A model generated the notes under the pieces. The model did not search any database, was not told the origin of the DNA, and saw only the letters and a program-made list of their open reading frames with translations. A stretch of 64,000 nucleotides of DNA from a virus, in the IMG/VR virus record IMGVR_UViG_3300033571_009404, positions 124,001 to 188,000 of that record. One strand, written 5' to 3'. The translations under genes were made by a program, and so were the position numbers. This document shows, in pieces, positions 42,901 through 51,326 of this stretch; the first letter of the stretch is position 1, and each line of letters starts with the position of its first letter.

Positions 42901-43422
42901 TTCAACACGGTGGCGATTATTCTGTTCAGTGTTGAATTGGAAAATCTCAGCTTGTAGACGTTCCAGTTCCGAATTACGGAAGTCATCTTTGCTAAAGAAA
43001 GATAACGGTGACGAATCCGTTTTGCTGAACTCTTTTAAGATGTCAGCAGCTTTCTTAGGCAGGTATTTCTCTGCAGCCGGGATGATTTTCTGTACAGCGC
43101 GACGCGAATCATTCAGAAGGGGTTTCGTGATGTTCGCAGCATCATTGTATAGATTCTTTCCAGAGCTTATGAGTTGGTCGCCGAATTCCATGGCTTCGCC
43201 ATAGCCAGCAGGCAGCACCTTTTTAATGGTTTGCCTGATGACTGCGCCGGATGTAAGTTGAGACTTAGCACCCTTAACGAAACCTTGAGTAAACTTCGTC
43301 ACCGGTTTGCGATCATCTTTCTGATTGCCGCCCGATGGACCGAAGTCGAAATCCGGCAGATCAAGCTCCATATCGGACCCACCAGAAAATGGGTCCATAC
43401 TAAACTTCTTCTGCTTGGCCAT
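37000..43422 (-). CDS. Tape-measure-like virion protein with lytic transglycosylase domain
   Basis: The 2140-residue protein is close to the size of phiKZ gp181 (from memory). It is mostly helical with long hydrophobic and Gly/Ala-rich segments in the centre (about 1180-1265), as in tape measures. A DADGDGIRDNSAAD loop near residue 1030 looks like a calcium site. Residues about 1785-1950 form an SLT domain: AAIESGFNW has the catalytic Glu (near 1813), followed by SSASGLYQFINSTW. This domain would cut peptidoglycan during injection. The last 190 residues are Gly/Ser/Gln-rich and end basic. AGAGAGG precedes the ATG. It is divergent from the polymerase genes. Confidence 0.85.
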   Translation of the reverse strand: MAKQKKFSMDPFSGGSDMELDLPDFDFGPSGGNQKDDRKPVTKFTQGFVKGAKSQLTSGAVIRQTIKKVLPAGYGEAMEFGDQLISSGKNLYNDAANITKPLLNDSRRAVQKIIPAAEKYLPKKAADILKEFSKTDSSPLSFFSKDDFRNSELERLQAEIFQFNTEQNNRHRVEDEVRERMRDAIDQKRFSTTAQILDQMRIATIQNTAFNTKVGAAYMRKSLELQYRQYYATVDMLEEAKTTNVKVLRSLEAVVKNTGLPDYAKLKTGEYAEQLLRNKIVNSLAGNIFKKRDQFFENLTNTISKNLLSRVKGAVGIGREASSLAGMADGMGIDGVTQAGRAAGQLGAGSVIDALLGRFAPNARRYLEQNQTLRRGGNAAGFYAQNVPQLLERWARSRTDQFGLKGRAIDFGKDMLRGINNVDTTVGVDKRGNLDESAYLNRRTLKTINEILPGYLSRIERELRIIRTGDQSAQLITYDYDRNRFDHEGAVSRNTLSKLFDPVSKGNVSTEIERALDKIDPQKKLSPEQRKLLGRELVRGNAEGKVGDAETLTNRLFYQGDAAKHGVQFAGLFKDYYKNDKDGAKRAEFNTSYRNLGRSADVNKERIQQMIDSGQLGLLENLGIVKQGRIDMTAVYDYFADRPISEQALYQLAEQKGVAASMGGVRGPDTNYNTTNTRTFNRTINNITNGESSGSGLNSEEVLQAIRENNSRDVLEATRDALMRIEDRLANGMYMQGGLGGDAPINKEGATQSMKTPWWKMPLWKAPFAAGRGAARTAANGFRAYLGAANRTGKAVNKVLSGIGTAGLWGAGKIWNSGIIGGIGKLGLKAGKGAIRGLGAADDVLNTARDAITKAVPTVYGVGKAGVMGAVNMLRVPKDVYTNRMGFKNPTLYAEKFKAGQYKSARTGKVLARPSEIDGPVLDENDNVVLTEEDVRDGLLDVYGKKMKFGAALFASKLGSVAGLGVRSLFRGIGAADSVLNGALNFAKGMLGSIIGPNGVIMVGGKTMVTRLTEIRDILDARLPKSKGNVFGDADGDGIRDNSAADLDRKDKEKAKSKQEAEDRKQQQLGFGKMSGFGALGGIFGKLFGKKGGGAAGGGDEEDKDSGLGDAAKSGIGAYIASKLPGLGGIGKGILGAGKGLLGMGSGFLGKALGIGSVAYGAKSVYDLATGQSQNKLMDGLTAGMGAFSLASLVGGGSALAGAGTLLTGAGTLGAGLLTLLSSPIALGAAAVAGVGYGAYKLYQFATKKRLTTLSKVRAAQYGILPDDKDHADALFKLEDKLQKYVEFDGDTPKLNIPKDLKAKELVDGFDVDPGKDKEMAIWIDWFMRRFKPVFMKHLQSLHEVDPKTDLGDVEKLKYEDKKKYLSKAAFPDGPYGVKISPFKDLKELPVDAEGVAKLVEATDKKLDEENKSATEKNKVDANAVAAAAGVAAGSPDSQGSGLANSEGKATDLPAADPNAGALSKDMDADGSGGAALAGTVGSGVTYSATAGVDVGAYTSGSQGTIDAITAIRYKTYGLTEMDTIKVRALDSLEVYLGPQLKYGTTGQATWEGSVDDVIKAIGPSFGVTLGTPGGYNFSAWFRLRFLPVFLNWATILKKKTNRANPVEANTAVRDQDRLDIAMAIITTKTNYSGSSVSVWMVPTSPWAGYTLNEDVKSTDDNVAGLRELAKKLVANEESKSSSGLKKDAADKAADAKALGEAGVKKDKGFWAKLFGGGDDDKEGGKTGGGGVTGWFKNLFGGSKGSGMKDDATGYSSDMGGGNEIAHPGKGTGGDVNSLPKPTGNKSYAAVKDLIEAVAKMAGVDPKLMTTMAAIESGFNWQVKAPTSSASGLYQFINSTWKMMLDKYGSKYGIAPGTTQLDPRANALMGAEFLKENMAALKGAVDRPLTDTDLYLAHFMGAGGARKFLKADPKAIAADVFPAEARANVGIFYSNGKALTIGQVYQKLNNLVKTKGGQFGAGFKDGSEQLTNSTAGGSAATADATAKADGQTPQAQSSTTGSSSPDVSADGSGRAMAKPTAQASASSDGAGPDAAAQVMGSGFDMNTPKVQAAQAQRQKETTDPALTAAGSQQAMSQLIQINTDMRDYLKTIAEAVSKGGGLAGGSSATSDSSSREDSRRSATGPGVGAPRAPISLAKSR

Positions 43423-43497
43423 ATCCAGACCTCTCTTAAATGGAAAGCTAAATTTCGATTACACACATAATTTCGAGTATTTGTAGGGATAGTCCTC
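43423..43497. promoter_or_regulatory. Divergent promoter region between tape measure and RNA polymerase genes
   Basis: The 75-base AT-rich gap must hold promoters for both late gene sets. No clear sigma-70 pair is visible; a phage-polymerase promoter is likelier. Confidence 0.35.
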
Positions 43498-45114
43498 ATG
43501 AAAAACCTATCAGTACCATTCAACGTCTTCTTCTTAGAGTTGAAGCCCGCTACGCTCATGCGTATGCGTCCGACGACTTCGTTGGAGATCTTTGATAATG
43601 CCAACAACCTGCATCCTGACGGACTGTTCTCTACCCTTACTTTTGGCAAAGTGGGTGATCCGCTTCGCATGCAGAAGTTTTCCTATATCGACATCAAGGT
43701 CGATATTCTTCATCCGGTGATGTATCGTGCCATTGGTAAGTTGAAACGCTTCCATACCGACATCTTAGCCGGTCGTGAATATGCCGTCTGGAATGAAGAA
43801 CTGAAAGACTTCGATCGTAGTAACATCATCGAAGGTCAAACCGGTTACGAGTTCTTCATGCGACATATGAAGAGTATTGTGTACCCTCCTAATAAGAGTG
43901 TGCAGCGTCAGCAGAACATTGAACTGTTCAACAAGTTCAAGGACAAGGCATTAGTCAACAAGATTGTGGTTATGCCTGCTGGTTTCCGAGATGTAGAAAT
44001 TGACAATGGTCGTGTGACCTTAGATGAGATCAATGGTTTCTACAAGACCATTCTGTCTATTGCCAACACCATTAGCCCGACTGCATTGCAAACTAACATC
44101 GAGATGTTAAACCGCTCGCGTTTCCGTTTGCAAACTGCATTCAATGAACTCTTTGCTCACTTAGAGCGAATGATTCAAGGTAAGCGTGGTTTCCTCTTGG
44201 GTAGCTGGGCTTCTCGTAGTCCCATGAACGGTACTCGTAACGTGATTACGGCTCTGGTCACACGGACTAACGAACTGGGTGCTCCTGGTTCCATTACCAT
44301 GAACGACACGGTCTTGGGCATTTACCAAGCCATGAAGGCATACATGCCTGTAGCGCGCTTCTTAGTGCGTAACAAGTATCTGCCTTTAATCTTTAGCTCG
44401 GTGGAACGGCCAGCACGTCTGGTGGATCCTAAGACACTGAAGATGGTAGACGTTCAACTGAAGCCGCAAGTCTTTGACCGTTGGAATACGGACGAAGGTG
44501 TAGAGAAGATCATCTCAGCCTTCGGTGAAGAATCGGTACGTCACAAGCCATTGATGATTGATGGACACTACATGGGTCTGGTCTATCGTGGACCGGATGC
44601 TACGTTTAAGTTCTTGCAAGACATCGATGACTTACCGCCTCATCTGGACAAGAAGAACGTCACACCCATGACCTTCGTGGAATTGATGTACATGTCCATT
44701 GGTAACAAGTTAAACGAATACCCGATGTTCGTGACGCGTTACCCGGTGACTGGTGTGGGTTCCATTTATCCTTCGTTTGCTTATGTCAAGACCACGATTG
44801 CTCAAGACCAGCGTCGTGAACTCAATGACCTGTGGCAGCCGTGGGGTGAAACCTTCTACAGCTTCCCTGTACCTGGTGGTGAGTTCGTGAACTCACTGAT
44901 TCCGCACCCGATGCACATTAGCCCTCTGGGCGCTGACTTTGACGGTGACATGTGTTCTGCTAACGGCACCTACACCGACGAGTCTAAAGTTGAAATCAAG
45001 AATTTCCTCTCCAAGAAGAAAGCGTACGTTGGTACTGACGGTCGTTTCATCTATCCGGCTGGTACTGACACGATTTCTTTGCTTTTGCACAACTTAACAG
45101 GTGAACCGGCATGA
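43498..45114 (+). CDS. RNA polymerase beta' subunit, N-terminal part (virion type)
   Basis: The 538-residue protein carries the metal-binding core of multisubunit RNA polymerase: DFDGD at residues 480-484, preceded by HPMHISPLGA. The usual N of NADFDGD is replaced by G, while all three aspartates remain. Upstream, LLGSWASRSPMNGTRNVI (about residue 230) matches the LLGKRVDYSGRSVI segment of RpoC. YPMFVTRYPVTGVGSIYPSF (about 410-430) matches the VLLNRAPTLHRLGIQAF segment. The chain stops soon after the active site, so the C-terminal half of beta' must be encoded elsewhere. The equivalent in phiKZ is gp180 of the virion polymerase. It overlaps the beta gene by ATGA. Confidence 0.88.
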   Translation: MKNLSVPFNVFFLELKPATLMRMRPTTSLEIFDNANNLHPDGLFSTLTFGKVGDPLRMQKFSYIDIKVDILHPVMYRAIGKLKRFHTDILAGREYAVWNEELKDFDRSNIIEGQTGYEFFMRHMKSIVYPPNKSVQRQQNIELFNKFKDKALVNKIVVMPAGFRDVEIDNGRVTLDEINGFYKTILSIANTISPTALQTNIEMLNRSRFRLQTAFNELFAHLERMIQGKRGFLLGSWASRSPMNGTRNVITALVTRTNELGAPGSITMNDTVLGIYQAMKAYMPVARFLVRNKYLPLIFSSVERPARLVDPKTLKMVDVQLKPQVFDRWNTDEGVEKIISAFGEESVRHKPLMIDGHYMGLVYRGPDATFKFLQDIDDLPPHLDKKNVTPMTFVELMYMSIGNKLNEYPMFVTRYPVTGVGSIYPSFAYVKTTIAQDQRRELNDLWQPWGETFYSFPVPGGEFVNSLIPHPMHISPLGADFDGDMCSANGTYTDESKVEIKNFLSKKKAYVGTDGRFIYPAGTDTISLLLHNLTGEPA

Positions 45115-48100
45115 TTCTTTACGATCAGTTCTTCCGGAACTATGCTATTCGTCTGCCTTCGGATCTGATTCGACCCAAGCTGCGCAAGATCAACTTCTTT
45201 GATCTGCCGCGTAACTCCATCGTGCACTACTACGATGACACGTCGATCGCTAATGGTCCGATGCATGATGAAATCTACCTGAAGAAAATCACCAAGCCTA
45301 TTTACTTAGGCAACGTGACGACTTTAGCGTTCCAAAAAGGTAATCCTCGTCTGCGGGTACCCAACCCTGCTGACATGATTTCCAAGTACTTCTCCAAGCA
45401 TCGTCGTTTCATCAAACTGCGGGACTTGCGTTTAGCTGGGCGTGATCAGACCACTGCGATCATGTACAACTACAACATGCTCCAGCACATCTACCAGTAC
45501 ATCCGCTCGAACTACAGTCATTACTTCGAGTGGTATAACACTTGGGCTACGATGGTGGCCAATGCTGAACAGGTGGCCAATGAAAGTGAACGCCATCAGT
45601 TCTTCGTTCTGAAGCTGCCGACTCTTTTGCCCTCGATCTCCGACATGCAGTTCGGTGAGCAACAGGCCAATGCAAACGTAGGTCAGTCTCTGGTACGTAA
45701 GTTCGATACGTCTGAACGTCGTATCCTGTTGGAGTTCTGGAAGATGCTTGGAGAACATCCCGAGACTTCGATCTTCAACATGATCAGTGAGCGTAACCGT
45801 AACCGCATTAACTTCGTTTTTGTGGAGTCGGGTCGTTGGACGTTCATTAACTTCGGTGTTCTGATGAGTTGGAAGAAAGCAACCAAGCAACAGTTGCTGG
45901 ATGCTAAGGACAACCCAGAACTCATGTCGACACTGTTAAAGAAGAAAGGCTTTGCACCTTTGACGATGCAAAAGACTTTCCTGCGCAACATGATGTCCAT
46001 CATGCAAGCGCGTTCGATCAACAGTGAAGAGGATGAAGTTGAAATCGATCTGGTTGAAGATGCACCTGAAGTCAATGGTGCTCCGATAGCTAAGCCTACT
46101 CCTAAGGCTGACACGACTAAACAGTTGGATAAGATCCCAACTAAGGCGGGACCCACTGGTGATGAAGGCGTCACCATAAAAAACCCGAGCCTGAAGAACC
46201 CAAGCGATACAACCCATTCTTCCAGTCCATCCTCCTCGGGAAGCGACGTAAAGGATGAAAGTTCTTCAGATGTACCGGTTGTGTCCGACCAGAGCTTAGA
46301 TGAACTGGACAAAGAATTCTCAGTAGCTGAAGATATCCAACGTCACATCGACGAGGATCTTAAGCAGCTGGAATTGATGAATAAGAACAGCTTAATTGCA
46401 GAGGACAGCACTACCCCTGAAAATGAGTTTGCTCTTATCGCTGGTGATGTGGAAGCACCTACCTTAGCTGAATCGTTCATGAAGCGTCTGGACGCATTGG
46501 CCGATACTGGTGCTATTACTGGTCAAGACTATGCTCGACTGAAGAAGCACTCAGAAGAGTATAAGACCATGCCGATCCCAGAAGTCATCTCTTCGTCCGT
46601 GGCAGGTACCATGGAAGAGTTCGTCGATATCAAGCCAGAAGATCTGTCGATTGAGGAACCGCCTAAGCTTCCTGACATTCCTACTGTGGTTGATAAGACC
46701 ATGCTGGAATCGACGCTGCTGGAGTTTGACTCTCAGTACATCGAGAAGGTCATGCAGCGTGACATCGCTGCGATGGTGTTGAACTTCCAGAAAGCTGGCA
46801 TCGCTGTTAAGTCTTACGAAGTTGAAAAGATTGAGAACATCGCTGGTGCTTCTTATGTCTACACGGTCAAGACTGTACCTATTGAGGGTATGCCTAGTAC
46901 TTGGGTATTCCGCTTACCCGTCCTGAATAAGGAAGGTGAGTACAAGTCCAATGACGTGAAGTACAACATGCGTAAGCAGCGCAGTGAAGTTCCCATTCTG
47001 AAGGTGAGTCAAGAGCGTGTGGCATTGACGTCTTATTACGGCAAGATCTTTGTGGATCGTTCGGATAAGAAGGTCAATGACTTTGGTACTTGGGTTCGTA
47101 ACCAAGTGCGCGCCAAGGGATTGAACCCGGCTGACCCGACGATTGTGAACATTCACCCAGCTGATGTGTTCGATCCGAAGTTCAAAGCACCGCGTGCATA
47201 CACCATCATGGCTAACGGCTTTACTGACTTGGGTGTGACGCCCTCGTTCGTACCCGATGGCTTTGAAGCAGATTCCTACATGCTCTGCTTTGACCATACT
47301 AAGCGCAAAGCTCTGTATGGTGAAGAAGTGGTCGCTGCATTGGAACAAGGTGGTCAGGTAGTCTTTGGTCGCGCAATGCGTGGTGGTTTCTTAACGGTTG
47401 ACCATCATGGCACGATCTATCTGACACGTGCTGATATGAATCCGCAACCGCTGATGACTTTTGATCAGCTGTTATCTCTGGACATGAGTAAGCAACCTCC
47501 GGTGGACTTTGTGGAGTTGCGTTATCTGGGTAAGTCTGTTCCGTTGGCTTTTGTCTTAGCCTACGAAATGGGTCTGACGCAGTTAATGCAATATCTGCGA
47601 GTGACTCCGCGTCGTGTGCCTGTGGGTACACGTGTATCGCTGGCTCAGAATGAATTCGGTATTGTGTTTAACGACACGACGCTGATCTTCAACCGTGATA
47701 ACAGTGTAGCATCGCTGATCATGGCAGGGTGGAATGAATATCACCGCAGTATTCGTGAGTATGACTATCATGAATTTGACCGCCGTGGTGTTTACTTCAA
47801 CATCTTCGATAAACACGGCATGACCGTGAAGTACTTGCGTGAAATCGATCTGATGTACCAGCTCTACATCGACCCGATCACAAAAGACTTGCTGCAAGAG
47901 ATGAATGAGCCTACAGAGTTCCGTCCTCTGTTAGTTCGTTGCGCTCAACTGTTAACGACAGATGAATATCCAGATACCATTAACCGTGAGAAGGGTTATG
48001 AACGGATGGCCGGTGCAGTTTACGCTGAACTGGTTAATGCTGTTCGTGCTCACTCGGGTCGACCCAATAAGTCTAAACAACCTATTGAACTGAACCCGCA

Positions 48101-49568
48101 CGAGATCTGGAAGAACATCACGACTGACCCGTCGAATGCTCAAGTCACTGACATCAACCCGATTCAGAACTTGAAAGAGAAAGAAGCTGCTACCTTCAGT
48201 GGTAATGGTGGTCGCAGTTCTCGCTCGATGGTTAAGAGGACTCGTCTGTATCGTGAAAGCGATAAGGGCGTGATCTCGGAGTCGACCGTTGACTCGGGCA
48301 GCGTGGGTATTAACGTCTACATGAGTGCTAACCCGCGCTTTAAGTCTTTACGTGGTCTGCCTAAGGGCGGTTACGATCCTGAAAAGGATGGCGTGACTTC
48401 TCTCTTGTCGACATCAGCATTACTGGCACCTGGTTCTGACCGGGATGACCCTAAGCGTGTGAACTTCGTGGCGATTCAAAACGCACACGGTGTGGCATGT
48501 GAAGGTTATCATCAAATGCCAGTGCGTACCGGTTATGAAGCAGTGATTGCTCATCGTACCGGTAGCATGTTCGCTGTGTCGGCTAAACAGCCGGGTCGTG
48601 TGATCTCGATTAACACAGCAGGTATCATCGTTGAGTATGCTGATGGTACTCGTGAAGGTGTTGAACTGGGTCGTCGCTTTGGTGATGCTGCTGGTCTGAC
48701 TATTCCCCATGACATCGTCACCTTCTTGAAGGTGGGTCAGGAATTTAAGCCCGGTGCCATCATTGCCTATAACACTGGCTTCTTCGAACGGGATGTTCTT
48801 TATCCTGACAACGTGATCCTGAAGAATTCCATGTTGGTACGCACTGTACTGCTGGAAGCTCCGATTACGTTTGAAGATAGCTCGGCCATCTCGAAGCGGG
48901 CTGCTCTTAAAATGGCAACCAATATCACCAAGGTCAAAGAGATCGTGGTGAGCTTTGAGCAAGAGGTGCACAAGTTAGTTCAAGAGAAGCAACTCGTTGA
49001 AGCAGAGGATATTTTATGCATCATTGAGGACCAGGCGACCGCACAGTCTGGTTTATTCGATGAAACCTCTTTGGATACGTTGCGTACTTTGAGCAACCAA
49101 GCTCCTCAGGCTAAAGTCAAAGGTATGATCGACCGCATTGAGGTGTACTACAACGGTGAGTTAGAAGACATGAGTGATTCGCTACGTGCAATCGCTGTGA
49201 GTTCTGACAATCAACTGAAGTATCGTCAGAAATCTTCTGGTAAACAAGCATTTACTGGACAGGTGGATGACAACTTCCGTGTCGATGGTAATCCATTGTT
49301 AATGGACACCATGGTCATCCGTGTGTACATCACTTCGTCAGTTGGTGCTGGCGTAGGTGACAAGGGCGTGTTCTGCAACCAGATGAAAACCGTTATCGGT
49401 GAAATCATGGAGCGGGACATCGTCACTGAATCCGGTGTGGTGATTGATGCGATTTTCGGTCAGAAGTCGATTGACGATCGTATCGTGACGAACCCAGCAA
49501 TTATCGGCACGACAGCTACTCTCTTAGAGGTCGGAGCAAAACGAGTGGTAAAGGCTTACCGCTCCTAA
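45111..49568 (+). CDS. RNA polymerase beta subunit, main part (virion type)
   Basis: The 1485-residue protein has the beta catalytic region near its end. GDK at residues 1416-1418 and Lys1426 keep the eight-residue spacing of the two active-site lysines of RpoB. About residues 1102-1180 match the RpoB stretch around the rifampicin pocket and the following strand (FVAIQNAHGVACEGYHQMPV, then GYEAVIAHRTGSMFAVSAK). The chain ends at VVKAYRS, before the C-terminal clamp part, which is the 222-residue protein at 29047. Residues about 300-440 are an acidic Ser/Thr/Asp-rich insertion, probably disordered. It likely corresponds to phiKZ gp178. This polymerase should transcribe early genes after injection. 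Confidence 0.85.
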   Translation: MILYDQFFRNYAIRLPSDLIRPKLRKINFFDLPRNSIVHYYDDTSIANGPMHDEIYLKKITKPIYLGNVTTLAFQKGNPRLRVPNPADMISKYFSKHRRFIKLRDLRLAGRDQTTAIMYNYNMLQHIYQYIRSNYSHYFEWYNTWATMVANAEQVANESERHQFFVLKLPTLLPSISDMQFGEQQANANVGQSLVRKFDTSERRILLEFWKMLGEHPETSIFNMISERNRNRINFVFVESGRWTFINFGVLMSWKKATKQQLLDAKDNPELMSTLLKKKGFAPLTMQKTFLRNMMSIMQARSINSEEDEVEIDLVEDAPEVNGAPIAKPTPKADTTKQLDKIPTKAGPTGDEGVTIKNPSLKNPSDTTHSSSPSSSGSDVKDESSSDVPVVSDQSLDELDKEFSVAEDIQRHIDEDLKQLELMNKNSLIAEDSTTPENEFALIAGDVEAPTLAESFMKRLDALADTGAITGQDYARLKKHSEEYKTMPIPEVISSSVAGTMEEFVDIKPEDLSIEEPPKLPDIPTVVDKTMLESTLLEFDSQYIEKVMQRDIAAMVLNFQKAGIAVKSYEVEKIENIAGASYVYTVKTVPIEGMPSTWVFRLPVLNKEGEYKSNDVKYNMRKQRSEVPILKVSQERVALTSYYGKIFVDRSDKKVNDFGTWVRNQVRAKGLNPADPTIVNIHPADVFDPKFKAPRAYTIMANGFTDLGVTPSFVPDGFEADSYMLCFDHTKRKALYGEEVVAALEQGGQVVFGRAMRGGFLTVDHHGTIYLTRADMNPQPLMTFDQLLSLDMSKQPPVDFVELRYLGKSVPLAFVLAYEMGLTQLMQYLRVTPRRVPVGTRVSLAQNEFGIVFNDTTLIFNRDNSVASLIMAGWNEYHRSIREYDYHEFDRRGVYFNIFDKHGMTVKYLREIDLMYQLYIDPITKDLLQEMNEPTEFRPLLVRCAQLLTTDEYPDTINREKGYERMAGAVYAELVNAVRAHSGRPNKSKQPIELNPHEIWKNITTDPSNAQVTDINPIQNLKEKEAATFSGNGGRSSRSMVKRTRLYRESDKGVISESTVDSGSVGINVYMSANPRFKSLRGLPKGGYDPEKDGVTSLLSTSALLAPGSDRDDPKRVNFVAIQNAHGVACEGYHQMPVRTGYEAVIAHRTGSMFAVSAKQPGRVISINTAGIIVEYADGTREGVELGRRFGDAAGLTIPHDIVTFLKVGQEFKPGAIIAYNTGFFERDVLYPDNVILKNSMLVRTVLLEAPITFEDSSAISKRAALKMATNITKVKEIVVSFEQEVHKLVQEKQLVEAEDILCIIEDQATAQSGLFDETSLDTLRTLSNQAPQAKVKGMIDRIEVYYNGELEDMSDSLRAIAVSSDNQLKYRQKSSGKQAFTGQVDDNFRVDGNPLLMDTMVIRVYITSSVGAGVGDKGVFCNQMKTVIGEIMERDIVTESGVVIDAIFGQKSIDDRIVTNPAIIGTTATLLEVGAKRVVKAYRS

Positions 49569-49570
49569 AG

Positions 49571-49596
49571 TAGAGATGGGGGAAACTCCATCTCTA
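49571..49596 (+). terminator. Hairpin after the RNA polymerase beta gene
   Basis: A 9-bp stem (49571-49579 with 49588-49596) lies three bases after the stop. There is no T run, so it may be an RNA-processing or stability element rather than a full terminator. Confidence 0.5.
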
Positions 49597-49632
49597 CGAT
49601 CGATTTTCACCCAGTCCTCTTTAGGAATTTCC

Positions 49633-49830
49633 ATGAAACAAAACTCTGCCTTTTCGACGTTGGCGGCACTCGCCAACATCAACGAACTCGCAAGTGCCTT
49701 GCTGCCTGCTGTAGTCGGTGGTGCACTGGCCGACAACATCGATGGTCAGCCGGTTCGTCAAGCAACGATTCACGCTTTGGCTATGGCTGAAGTGCAGAAG
49801 ACCTTCAACCAAGTTCTGGAGGCTAAATAA
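49633..49830 (+). CDS. Small alanine-rich protein
   Basis: The 65-residue protein starts at ATG with TTTAGGAATTT upstream. It is an alanine-, leucine- and asparagine-rich helical protein (TLAALANINELASALLP). Its stop overlaps the next start as TAATG, so the two are translationally coupled. It may be a small head or core protein working with the 494-residue protein, but no family is recognised. Confidence 0.55.
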   Translation: MKQNSAFSTLAALANINELASALLPAVVGGALADNIDGQPVRQATIHALAMAEVQKTFNQVLEAK

Positions 49831-51314
49831 TGCTGACCCAACAAGCAATTCAAGCAGCGATTCCTCTGGTACTTCAATTTGAAGCCGCAGGTCGCATGCT
49901 GACTCCTGTTCCGGGTTCTCCTCTGGACGGGCTGTGCCAAGCCACTTACAAAGGTGAGCTGTCGCAAGTAGCCAATGCTTCTCCTGAAGTAGGTGGTGAG
50001 ACCGAACGTCAAATGCTGGAACGCATCACTTCCCAGATTGACATCATGACCAACTCCAATCTGGCTGCTGTGGAAGAAAACATCCATAGCACCACCATGG
50101 ACACCTGGGTACAGGTGGGCGTTGATGCCATCAAGAACGTGATCACCGTGGCGCGCAGCCAAGTATCGCCTGCTGTGACTGACTTAGCTGAACGCGTGGC
50201 GGCTAAGTTGAACGAGATGTCGCCTGCCGATGTAGCTGGTCGTGAAATCAAGATCCGTCCGGTCAATCCGATTCTGGATAACAACCAGCTGCGCTCGCTG
50301 ACCTCGAAGTTCATCGATGGTACCATCGTCGAAGATCCTCCGCTGACGCTGCGTGCAGCTGACGTGGACGCCAACAGCATTCGTGAAATGATGCTGACCA
50401 AAGTACCTTCACTGGATGGCGTGATCCAGACCTGGGCGGCTAACCTGTCGGATCAATGGCTGGTGTCTCTGTGGCAAACCGTCTTCGCCGGTGGTCGTAC
50501 TTCGGTGGCGCCTTTCGCTGGTCGTACTCTGCGTGAGATCCTGACCGACAGCCGCTTCCAAGAAGATGCCGCACTGGCAGTATTCCTGCTGGGTAACCAT
50601 CTGATCGAAGAAGGTCCGCCAGAAGGTACCGTGGGTGGTATCAGCCAATTCGAAGATCTGGTATCGCGTTATCGCAATCAAGCAGCAGCTCAACTGGAGC
50701 GTCTGCTGGAACATGCTGAGAAGACCTCTGAGCGTGGTTACCTGATCGCGTCCAAGGCTGGTACTGAGATCGTGGTCAACGAAGCCATCTACAACAAGTT
50801 CCTGGATGAAGGCGGTACTAACGAAGCCATTCTGGGTCTTCTGGTGTCGGGTGACAATGCTACCACCATCGATGAAGTGATGGAAGGCCGTGCTCGCTAC
50901 GAACGCCTGTGGGATCAGGAACTGGCTTACCGTACTGAAACCAACACTGCTCAACTCTTCACCCTGAAGAAGAACATTCTGGCTGACGAGTTCAAGCAGC
51001 AGGCTCTGGAAGACGCACTGCGTGAAGGCGAGGACATGATGATCGCCAACCAACGTGTGAGCGACCTGACTGGCCAATTCAAGCTGTATCTGGAAACCCT
51101 GGTCCTGAAGGATCTGGACAACCTGTACGAAGTGTGCTTGAAGGGTCTGTGCCAGACTCGCTTCCCGGATGCCGATTCGTACGAGTATCTGTCGGACATC
51201 GCCCGCATCATGAATGAGAACCCGCGTCTGGATGCTCCTTCGGCTGCAACTGTTGCGATGCTGAAGTACATCGTGCGCTGGTTGATCTCTCAGCTGCGCG
51301 TATCCTCGAACTAA
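49830..51314 (+). CDS. Putative head protein in the protease cluster
   Basis: The 494-residue protein is helical, acidic, and rich in Ala, Leu, Glu and Thr, with codons strongly biased to the common ones (CTG, GGT, GAA), which suggests high expression. No membrane segment or enzymatic motif is present. It lies between the virion polymerase and the prohead protease, where phiKZ-type phages carry virion proteins (gp177-gp176 region, from memory). A role in the head or inner body is inferred from this order. Confidence 0.5.
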   Translation: MLTQQAIQAAIPLVLQFEAAGRMLTPVPGSPLDGLCQATYKGELSQVANASPEVGGETERQMLERITSQIDIMTNSNLAAVEENIHSTTMDTWVQVGVDAIKNVITVARSQVSPAVTDLAERVAAKLNEMSPADVAGREIKIRPVNPILDNNQLRSLTSKFIDGTIVEDPPLTLRAADVDANSIREMMLTKVPSLDGVIQTWAANLSDQWLVSLWQTVFAGGRTSVAPFAGRTLREILTDSRFQEDAALAVFLLGNHLIEEGPPEGTVGGISQFEDLVSRYRNQAAAQLERLLEHAEKTSERGYLIASKAGTEIVVNEAIYNKFLDEGGTNEAILGLLVSGDNATTIDEVMEGRARYERLWDQELAYRTETNTAQLFTLKKNILADEFKQQALEDALREGEDMMIANQRVSDLTGQFKLYLETLVLKDLDNLYEVCLKGLCQTRFPDADSYEYLSDIARIMNENPRLDAPSAATVAMLKYIVRWLISQLRVSSN

Positions 51315-51326
51315 TAGGAGTGCTGT

